Shown here piece by piece: positions 55,441 to 64,000 of a DNA stretch of 64,000 nucleotides. The DNA lies in assembly GCA_020466095.1 (NCBI GenBank), contig CM035807.1, forward strand, positions 65,281,050-65,345,049. Direction: 5' to 3'. Made by a program: the position numbers and the translations under genes. The stretch's first letter is position 1, and every line of letters starts with the position of its first letter. The DNA comes from Chlorops oryzae (Eukaryota; Arthropoda; Insecta; Diptera; Chloropidae). The notes below the pieces were generated by a model. It did not search any database, was not told the DNA's origin, and saw only the letters and a list, made by a program, of their open reading frames with translations.

Positions 55441-56105
55441 TTTATTTCATGCTCGCGCTCTAGTTCGACAGAATTGAACGAGAAAAATTAAACACACAAA
55501 AAACGTCCAGAAATTATAACCTCAGGTTTTTTTCCACGACTAATTAGCGGTTAATTAGCGGCTAATTAAAAGAGAGTTATAAAATTAAAATTTATTCGTA
55601 TATGTGTACTGCTAAGTTTATATGAAATTAGCGCAACATCGCGCAGAATAAAACCTATTCGGCGGAAAACATATTTTTTCCACGATTAATTAGCGGTTAA
55701 TTAACGGCTAGTTGTAGGATAGTTTACAAATTTAAATTACAAAAGTGCTTCGCTAAGTTTATATAAATCCAAAACCCTTTTGGTATGGAAAAAAATTGTA
55801 TATTAGAAACTTTGTTTTAATCAAAAATTTTACACCCCTATTATCAAATATCTGTAGTTTATATAAGAAAAAATTTTCTTATAAACGGTTTTTTTTATAA
55901 CAAAAAATATTCTTATAAACGGGTTCTTATATAAGAAAAAACCGGATATAAGAATGAAATTTCTTGGCAAAATCGACGTTCTTATATAGCGAAACTACTG
56001 TATCCAAAAACTCTATCGCCAACAAAGACATTTTTATAACAGAGATGTAAAATGCCCATTTAAGTGCCCCGATAAAGATTTGATAATATCCTTAATTAGA
56101 TATGG
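55441..56105. other. unannotated A/T-rich DNA
   Basis: TTAATTAGCGGTTAATTAGC-like words repeat near 55540-55570 and 55683-55710. No gene is seen. Confidence 0.45.
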
Positions 56106-56548
56106 GGTCATTCCATTATCGCGGGTGCAAAATTTACACGCATGTTTTAGTTTAGTGTAATTTAATAAAAATTATTTTTAGTTATTTTAGCTCACAAGTA
56201 TTTTAAAATAATACTTTTAAAGTTTGGAGAACGATTCAAATTGCCATCGCGGGTGCAACAAATTTGACCCAACGTTTCTAGATCAAAAACAAAAAACTCA
56301 TAATTTTTTTAATTGTGATACATTTGATGTGTTACGCCTTAATATTTGATTAGATGTTTATTTAACAAACTACAGTAAATGAAAAGTCTAAACAAAAGAA
56401 AAATAAGCATTGAGTAATTCATTTTTATATTAATCGCGGGTGCAACATTATATTATCGCGGGTGCAATCAGTCTTTTTTCCGGTCTCAAAAATTTCTTTT
56501 TAAAACAGCAATTTGGACAGTAGAAGTTTCAGGACATGCTTATGGTAA

Positions 56549-56815
56549 TTATTTTGAAGCTTGAAAAGACGTTGGTGAAGTTTCGTCATTTATAAATTCA
56601 GTATCTGAATCACTTCTAAAATCGAAAACGCTCCATCTCTTTTTAAGGGATAATAAAGATTTTCTGTGATCCGAAACTGAAGGCACAGATTTATCAGGAG
56701 GCGGAGTTACTTTTCGTATTTTGAGATTCGAAAGAGGCTCTAGGTCGTCATCACTCCAATCACTTTCTGTATTAGTGGTGAATGAATGCTTGGTATATGT
56801 TGCAGCCCTTCCCAT
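56549..56815 (-). CDS. short acidic unidentified ORF
   Basis: 88 codons from ATG 56815. The product is S/D/K-rich (SDWSDDDLEPLSNLKIRKV, DFRSDSDTEFINDE). A neighbouring frame upstream (VNEKVAMLDEQWEGLQHI) may be its continuation after a frameshift. It looks like the C-terminal tail of a transposase-like protein. I do not recognise it. Confidence 0.35.
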   Translation of the reverse strand: MGRAATYTKHSFTTNTESDWSDDDLEPLSNLKIRKVTPPPDKSVPSVSDHRKSLLSLKKRWSVFDFRSDSDTEFINDETSPTSFQASK

Positions 56816-56964
56816 TGTTCATCCAACATGGCTACCTTTTCATTAACTTTTATTTTTGCCACATTATTAAAGAAGATGTTCTTAGAAAGACTGCGAGCTT
56901 AATCATAAAATTCTAGGGAACTGTTGATGATGGCTTTCAGGTTATATTACACAGGTATACAAGG

Positions 56965-58927
56965 TTTTGGACCAGAGAAACTGGATAGCGACCCTATAGG
57001 AATTTTTCGTGCTGATTCCGAATCTGGTACCCGTTTTTCTCTATCACGTCAAGTTTTTGAGAAATCGTTAAATAACGGTTTTTGACATTTTTACCTATAG
57101 TCTATGTCAATAATGAGGTCGTAGACCCTATATGCCTTAACCGATTTCAAAGTTTTTGGTACTCATATGAAAGAGGAATGACAACGCAACATATCCTTTA
57201 TACACAAATTTGGAATTAATTCAGTAACTTGGAAGCTATAGGGCAAAAAACGCGATGCTGATTTCCAATTTTTAGCGATTTTGTTTAAAAACTTGAAATT
57301 CAAATGGTTATAATTTCCAAACCAAGGCTGGTATTCCAGGTCTTAATACTTTGAATGAAAGAACAATCAATTGAAAAAGTTTTGAGCCTAAAACAAAAAA
57401 AATCCGTTGCGTCGTTCTAATTTTATGAGTATTTTCGCTGAAAATGACAAAAACGAATTTTTTTTTTGGTATATTCTTCGCTCGTTCATATGTATATTTC
57501 AGTTCGAATTGTGTATGTTGGTAAAACTGGCTTAAAAAACATAAAACTTAAATTCTATTTTAAACCTATCTTTAAAGCTAAAACCAATTTAAACTTTAAA
57601 AATGAACAGAATTTGAACTGAGCCTTTTGTATTGTTTACTATCTGTTTCGCGTATAAGGGACCAGCAATAGTCACTCAACATTCCTTCATCCCAAAAGCC
57701 CTTATAATTTTTTTCAATTCTCTGTAGGTCCTGGTGAATGCGCTCTCCTTGTTCGTCGCTAGTTTTGCCCAAGTTTTCTAGGAAGAAATCCAAATGTGAG
57801 TGGAGAAAATGTATTTTTAGTGACATCCGAACTCCCATTTTTCGATAATTTTTCAATAGTCCTCCAACTATTTTTATGTAGTTGTCGCTTTTTTTATTTC
57901 CCAAAAAATTTCCCACAACGTCTTTAAATGATGACCAAGCAGCTGCTTCTATAGGTGACAGATGTTTCGAAAAGTGTTCATCACGCATGATTTTTCTGAT
58001 GTCTGGTCCAATAAAAACACCTTCTTTAATTTTGGCATAGGAAATTTTCGGAAAAAATTTAATCAAATATTGGAAGGCTGGTCCATCTCGCTGCAGCGCC
58101 TTTACGAAATTTTTGAATAGACCCAGCTTGATGTGTAAAGGAGGTAGGAAAATTCACCAGGACCTACAGAGGATTGAAAAAAATTATAAGGGCTTTTGGG
58201 ATGAAGGAATGTTGAGTGACTATTGCTGGTCCCTTATACGCGAAACAGATAGTAAACAATACAAAAGGCTCAGTTCAAATTCTGTTCATTTTTAAAGTTT
58301 AAATTGGTTTTAGCTTTAAAGATAGGTTTAAAATAGAATTTAAGTTTTATGTTTTTTAAGCCAGTTTTACCAACATACACAATTCGAACTGAAATATACA
58401 TATGAACGAGCGAAGAATATACCAAAAATAAAAATTCGTTTTTGTCATTTTCAGCGAAAATCCTCATTAAATTAGAACGACGCAACGGATTATTTTTGTT
58501 TTAGGCTCAAAACTTTTTCAATTGATTGTTCTTTCATTCAAAGTATTAAGACCTGGAATACCAGCCTTGGTTCGGAAATTATAACCATTTGAATTTCAAG
58601 TTTTTAAACAAAATCGCTAAAAATTGGAAATCAGCATCGCGTTTTTTGCCCTATAGCTTCCAAGTTACTGAATCAATTCCAAATTTGTGTATAAAGGATA
58701 TGTTGCGTTGTCATTCCTCTTTCATATGAGTACCAAAAACTTTGAAATCGGTTAAGGCATATAGGGTCTACGACCTCATTATTGACATAGACTATAGGTA
58801 AAAATGTCAAAAACCGTTATTTAACGATTTCTCAAAAACTTGACGTGATAGAGAAAAACGGGTACCAGATTCGGAATCAGCACGAAAAATTCCTATAGGG
58901 TCGCTATCCAGTTTTTCTGGTCCAAAA
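56965..58927. repeat. near-perfect 775-bp inverted repeat with 412-bp spacer
   Basis: The left arm 56965-57739 and right arm 58152-58927 are reverse complements with only scattered differences (starting TTTTGGACCAGAGAAACTGG, ending GGTCCAAAA). The spacer is 57740-58151. A transcript across it would fold into a very long hairpin. Confidence 0.95.
57596..58151 (-). pseudogene. fragment of a widespread uncharacterised arthropod protein family
   Basis: The minus-strand frame is open from the spacer edge (FLPPLHIKLGLFKNFVKALQ) through AKIKEGVFIGPDIRKIM, KIHFLHSHLDFFLENLG, DEQGERIHQDLQRIEKNYKG and MLSDYCWSLIRE to the stop at 57596. The codon at 58066 is TTG, not a true start. Similar HSHLDFF...DEHGERFHQD proteins are common, unnamed, in arthropod genomes and often linked to mobile DNA. 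The last ~48 codons lie in the left palindrome arm and are repeated in reverse at 58152-58295. Confidence 0.65.
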
Positions 58928-59065
58928 GTTGGCCTTTATTTGTAAACTTGTGTTATTAGTCAAGGCATATCAAAATAACAAAATATGTAGTAAATCGCAC
59001 AAAAAGGTTAAATGCCAAACAGTTGCACCCGCGACCTGACATCAAAATCGCGGGTGCAACCAATT

Positions 59066-59548
59066 TAAGTTATCGATTATTTTAACATGGATATCACTAC
59101 ATGTAGTGAAAAGTGCACTTTTAAAAATGATTAATTTATGTTTAGTCTTTATTTCTGTAAATAAAGTACACTTTTACACCTTTCGTATCACGGGTACATA
59201 TACGTACATTTTTTGCAACGCGAGAATAAATTAATATTTCTCCTTCAATTTAGGCGGTAAAATGTAACCTCAAACGGCTGTTTTGTGACAGTTTTGATGG
59301 GTATGACTTCAAAGTTTTGCCAGGCTTTTCGAAAAGTAATATTTTCAAACGCGCCAATAAATGAAATATGGAGTGAAATCAAATAAATTTAATATTAAAT
59401 TTCGACTTTCTTCTTTGCACTATTTACAAAAAACAAAAACAACTTATATCGTAATTAAAATATTAATATCGGAAATCGTGTATAGCCGAATCGCCCTATG
59501 GGCATTTCCGCAAGTCCTGAACGTATGTTTGCACGCTTTGATGTAAAA
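59066..59548. other. unannotated A/T-rich DNA
   Basis: No gene is recognised. The frame at 59361-59546 has no domain. Confidence 0.45.
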
Positions 59549-60600
59549 ACAAGTAAGAAAGCTAAAGTCGGTCAAGCCCGACTTTAAAATACCCAGCGTC
59601 CTGACATTATGAGCGTACTATGCTTTGATTCTCTATTTGGAGGCGTGGCAGTGGGAGGGCAACATAAATTATTTCCCTGCACCTATGTTGCGAATTTGAA
59701 GCTTCTACGCCTTTTACTTCGGAAGTTACGAAAAATCTTCATTTGTGGGCGTGGCAGTGGGCGAGCCACATTAAGTTTTTTCCTACACCTTTCATTCGCC
59801 TTGGCCAACCTATGTTGCGCATTTGAAGCTTATACGCCTTTAACTTCGGAAGTTACGAAAATTCTCCATCTGTGGGCGTGGCAGTAGGCGAGCTACATAA
59901 ATTTTTGTTCCTACACCTTTCATTTGCCTTGGTCAACCTATGGTGCGAATTTGAAGCTTCTACGCCATTTACTTCACAAGTTACGATAAACCCTTATTTG
60001 TGGGCTTATTTGTGAGCGTGGCTGGAGGAGGACGGCGTCAATTTTTTTCCAGGACGTGTCCCTTTTCGTAGTTAACCAGTACAATTAATATCAATGAAAT
60101 GTGTTGAGTGGTTCACAAGTTACAAGCATTTTACTGAAAACACATTAAATTAATTTGTGAGGGTGGCAGTGGGCGGATGTCTCCCATTTTTACTTTGGAT
60201 CATACTCGGATCCCGATATACCCGTGTGCGAAATTTCGACTTGGTTGGTCCAGCCGTTTTGGAGGAGTTCCGAACACGGGCGGACGGCCAGACGGACGGA
60301 TGGAAGTACGGACTGACAGACGGACGGACGGGCGGACGGACAGACGAACGGACGGACGGACAGACGAACGGACGAACGGACGGACGGACGGACGAACGGA
60401 CGGACGGACGGACGGACGGACAGACGGACGGACGGACGGACGGACAAATGGACGGACAGACGGACAAACGGACTTGTTTAAATCGATTCAGTTTTTGATC
60501 CTGATCAAATATATATATATATGTCTATATCTAAGGAGCATAGTTCTAGCTGTTACAAGATTCGCACAAAATTAATGTACCCTGCTTACGCTGGTTTTTA
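59549..60600 (+). mobile_element. DINE-1/INE-1-like element, copy 3, with expanded GACG/GACA tract
   Basis: It starts ACAAGTAAGAAAGC and ends near CTGCTTACGCTGG (60595). It has several GTGGGCGTGGCAGTGG blocks and GATCCTGATC, like copies 1 and 2. The tetranucleotide tract is expanded to about 200 bp. Confidence 0.85.
60278..60474 (+). repeat. GACG/GACA tetranucleotide microsatellite
   Basis: About 49 imperfect tetranucleotide units (GACGGACGGACAGACG style) lie inside the DINE-like element. All frames through it are low-complexity and not genes. Confidence 0.95.
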
Positions 60601-60921
60601 AAACGTGGGTAACAAATTAACTTTAGGGGCGTTTCTAGGATTTTTTGGTGTTGCACGTAAAATGACCCCCTGAGTCCAAATGTGCAGCGATTATGTAGCC
60701 GAGCTTTTAGCCAAATCGCGAATGTATCAATATTACCAAATACCCTTTTTTCCCCAACAACGCTAGCTCAACTGAGAGTTAGAAATTCTAGCTCTAGCAT
60801 AAAAGAAAGAACCCGGCACGAAGAACGAACAAAAATCACGCGCTCGCATCGTCGGAGCTTACGCACAAATTAAATTCACCTTAAGTTCGCGAAATAAAGT
60901 TTAAGCCCAAATAACCTATGA
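60601..60921. other. unannotated DNA
   Basis: No gene or element is recognised. Confidence 0.4.
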
Positions 60922-63316
60922 CAGTGGCGTAGCGTGTGTTATTGCCGCCCGGGGCCGCCCCATTTTTCGGCGCCCCGTATTTTTTTATTAGTGCAAATTA
61001 TATGACTGCAAACCTAATTTAAGATTATATTTAAAAAATAAAATATGTTGCGTGAAATGTTATGCACTTTTTAAGCCCCGCACTCCTCCCTCTTGTTTTA
61101 TTTATTTTTTTTCAATAAAAAGGCCACGATTTTGCAATTATTAAAAATGTACTTTTCTGAAGAAAGAAGGAGCAAAAGAAATGAACTGCTCACGTGAAAA
61201 GATCTCTCTAATGCCCTCAACTATTGCATTTAACTGAATTGAGCTGTGGCGAATTTTGCATTTATCGCTGCATTTAACCTGAGTTCAGCCTCTTTAAATG
61301 CAGCTTCTTCAAATTGCAACTTTCGTTTTTGCTGCTAAAATCAGATTTTAATTTAAATGCTAAATTCAGTTAAATGCAATAGTCTGTAAGTAGTGGCGTA
61401 ACTTCACCTTGCGGGGCCCGGCAGAATTTTTTTTCCTGGGCCCCCTCTATCCAGAGACCAACATATATTTAATATATTATATTATAATTAGGGCAACAGA
61501 AAATATTTACAGAAAATTTACTTTAAAATATTTTTTTTTTGAGTCGAAAAAATTTGTTTTTATCAAAATATTTTTTAATATGGCGAAATATTTTCTTAAA
61601 TATTAAAATATGTACGATAAAAAGAAAATTTTTCTCCGCAGTAGGCGTATTGACTTGATGAAACGTTTTTCGTTTCTAATTGCTTTTCGTCCTATGGTTC
61701 TGATCGGTCCAAAATTAACTAAAATATCGTGCAACTATTTTTAATGAAGGATTTGATATCGGTCTTTCGATGGCGGATTTACCGAATAGAGTAGAACATA
61801 TGCAGCTGCCTAGGGCGGCATATTTTCGGGTTTAAATTCTGGCCGTCAATAAAAGAAAGAGCGAATTTGGCTGTTGTCTGAGGCGGCAAAGTCGTAAATT
61901 GTCTTAATCCGCCCTTGCGGTCTTTTGTATCTAAGCACATTTGGAAATCGTTTTTGAACACAATTAATTTCTTTATATATTTTTTTTTTTGAGAGCACCA
62001 TCAATATCATCCATTTTCAATGGAATTTGCAGCTGCAAACTTTAGGTTAAAACAAAAGAAGTTTCCTAGATGGGACCTCCACTTAATTTTTTTATAGTTT
62101 ATTATTTGGCCGTGAAAGAAGCGTATGTTGTGCAGGCATGGACGTAAAAGTATAGCAAAAGCTTTTACCAATGGAAAGCTCTAGGATCCAGTTAATATTA
62201 AAAAGTAAAAAAATTTTTCTAAAATCTTTAGTTTATTTTATTGCAATGAATAATAACATATTTTTTGCATAATATGCAAAAAAAAGTCCCGAGCCGTCAG
62301 TCCGAAGAACGTTCGGGTACTCCGCTTCGATGCGGCAAAAAAGCTCGAAATATATTCCTTCACTTTCGGCATCACAAAAATTGTGGCTAGTTTGAAGAAG
62401 TCGAAACAATTTTTTTTTTTTACTGTAAAATTAATGGCTGGGAATTGAAATTTTAAAATATTTTTCGTTTGACACAGTGCGTGGGGCCCCTGGGTTAGGG
62501 GCCCGGGAGATTTTCACCCCTAAGACCCCCGATAGTTACGCCACTGTCTGTAAGCAGCAAAAATGTCCCTTAAGAATTTTTTTGTTTTGATTTAAATCAA
62601 TTTGCCCCTATTTATTATATTTTAGTTTAGTTTAGTTATTATATTAATTGGTAAAACATGAATGCATGGCATTATTAAATTAATTGCCGTCAAATTTTTA
62701 TTTATTTAAGTTAATTTGCTCATATGTTTATATATCACGAAATTTGTTATATACTCAAGTTTTGTATTTGACATTAAATTTATTTAATCTTAAAAAGTTT
62801 TATTTTGCCGGGAAAAATCCCAACTATTTATTAATTTTTATATTAAAGCTAAATAAACGCTTGAGAATTCAAATAAATTCCTTCAAACACATATCTACGC
62901 TATCTTATTACCCTATTTTTGTCATCAGCACATCCGCTCTCAGTCAAATCACGTTAAAAATGAGCCTTTTTACCTACACACTATACAAACGGCTTGTACA
63001 AACATCACCCAAAATCTAAATTTTTTTATCTACACGCCCATGTACGCGCAAGCACATAAACAGGTACACACTACACAACATGCTTGTATAAACATGGATT
63101 TGTGCAAATGCTTGTATGGTGTATTTGAGCCTTTATGTTGCGAAATATCGATACTCCTATTTTTTTTATCGATATCGATGGAACTCAAATCTCAAGTTCA
63201 ATGGCTGAATGTACACTATTCTAATTGTTCAAATTTCGGCGACGCTCGCCGCCCCTTGACATGTGCCGCCCGGGGCTTTCGCACCGCATCCCCCGCCCTC
63301 CCTTGCTACGCTGCTG
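60922..63316. mobile_element. hAT-like TIR element, outer
   Basis: The ends CAGTGGCGTAGCG and CTTGCTACGCTGCTG are inverted. Flanks ACCTATGA (60914-60921) and ACCTATGT (63317-63324) match at 7 of 8 bases. CCGCCCGGGG lies just inside both ends. It has no recognisable transposase and contains a second hAT-like element. Confidence 0.75.
61391..62546. mobile_element. hAT-like TIR element nested in the outer one
   Basis: The ends TAGTGGCGTAACT and AGTTACGCCACTG are flanked by a perfect 8-bp duplication TCTGTAAG (61383-61390, 62547-62554). GGGGCCC-rich subterminal sequence occurs on both sides. The 1156-bp interior is noncoding. Confidence 0.92.
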
Positions 63317-64000
63317 ACCTATGTAGGTACATATTTCTGAAAATCCAAAATTACCAAAAATAAACAAAAACCACAATCTCCTAGTTAAGTGTGCCAAGAA
63401 GGCGATTTTATATATCCTTACCTTAATGTAGAAAGGCTGTAGTAAGGCAGCTAAAAGTAGCTAGTATTGAGCCAGAGAAAATTTTGGTAGATTGCTGCAA
63501 AATTCGGTAGTTTTTCTATCAAAACTTAAACCTGGTCACTGAGACTAATATGTTACTGTTTCCTGAATTTAAGTCAAGTGTAATAAGATCATTTGCTTGC
63601 AAAAGTAATAAGAAAAAATTGTGCTTCGAAAAGTATGTAGATGTTAGACCCGGTACGATAGAATCGGTAGTGTCAAATCGGACAATACATGCGGTAGATC
63701 TTACGCATATTCGGTAGATGTGGCTACACTGCTTGTCTCTCTGGCCATCGATAACCAGAAGATGAGAAGACAAAGAGAGTGTAAGAGGAAATAAGTAGAA
63801 AAGCGGCCACAATTTGACTCTGGCATTTTTCCTCGTTTGAATTCTCTTATTAAAGATAATATAACCTTTGGTGCGCTCGGTTCGAGCAAAAGTCTTAGAG
63901 GCTCGAAAAAGAATAAAATTGTATAAGTGCTGAAAGCAAAATTTTGAACGTCGTGAAATTTTATTTCCTGACGGAGTTCATTAAGTTTTTCCTCAATCGA
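63317..64000. other. possible host promoter region at the right edge
   Basis: GTGGCTACACTG (63719-63730) followed by CATCGATAA (63747-63755) resembles the fly core-promoter pair Motif 1 and DRE. No coding frame is convincing before the window ends. Confidence 0.3.

Larger units (their letters stand above)
56106..59065. mobile_element. unidentified repeat element with TCGCGGGTGCAA motifs and a long palindrome
   Basis: TCGCGGGTGCAA occurs at about 56118, 56246, 56433 and 56456 on the left. On the right it occurs once inverted (~59022-59034) and once direct (~59049). Subterminal repeats like this are typical of transposase-binding sites. The interior has a palindrome (56965-58927) and two minus-strand coding remnants. 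Edges are approximate. Confidence 0.5.

Noticed and set aside
60150..60575. Open frames on both strands through the 60.3-kb region
   Set aside because: They are translations of the GACG/GACA microsatellite with repeating dipeptides, not proteins.

Overview
The window is nuclear DNA of a higher fly (Brachycera, probably Drosophilidae or a close relative). The evidence is a dual oxidase (Duox) gene with very short introns, DINE-1/INE-1-like repeats carrying GACGGACA-type tetranucleotides, BEL/Pao and gypsy-like LTR elements, a Himar1-like mariner and an RNase-H-bearing LOA/R1-like LINE. Duox is the only host gene I can identify. Most of the remaining sequence is transposable elements, many of them nested.

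Layout. 1-9740: the 3' part of an envelope-bearing Ty3/gypsy-class retroelement. It holds the gag end, a -1 frameshift signal, pol, an extra Ulp1/C48-type cysteine-protease ORF, an F-type env that lacks its own ATG, a small intron-preceded ORF on the opposite strand, 100-bp tandem repeats, a polypurine tract and a 1005-bp LTR. 9741-12009: A/T-tract-rich DNA with an unidentified 203-codon ORF on the minus strand. 12010-20980: two decayed BEL/Pao copies on the minus strand, interrupted by a foldback element and a DINE-1-like element. 21000-24900: repeat remnants. 24922-27795: a broken RTE-like LINE. 28343-29629: a defective Himar1-like mariner. 30700-36596: the 3' two thirds of Duox on the minus strand in six exons, with two TIR elements in its 2.5-kb intron. 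36600-64000: no peroxidase-domain exon is recognisable, so this is either a very large Duox intron or unrelated repeat-rich sequence. It holds TIR elements (two with tRNA-like cores), DINE-like elements (one with an 8-unit, 101-bp array), a hAT-like element split by a LOA-like LINE that itself carries two insertions, an unidentified element containing a 2-kb near-perfect palindrome, and a hAT-like element nested in another.

How the parts work together. In the 1-9740 element, gag and pol are linked by a classical slippery heptamer. Env needs a spliced leader to supply its ATG. The protease ORF has its own ATG and complete catalytic residues. The antisense ORF has a fly-type 78-nt intron and its own poly(A) signal. 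This makes the element more complex than a standard gag-pol-env errantivirus, and I consider it the best candidate for an undescribed system. A second candidate is a set of three unrelated-looking TIR elements (33.1, 36.9 and 41.8 kb), each with a tRNA-like sequence inside. A third is the 56.97-58.93 kb palindrome, which could be a hairpin-RNA source.

Limits. All family assignments come from reading motifs and translations by eye, and no database search was possible. Edges of decayed elements are approximate unless a target-site duplication is given.
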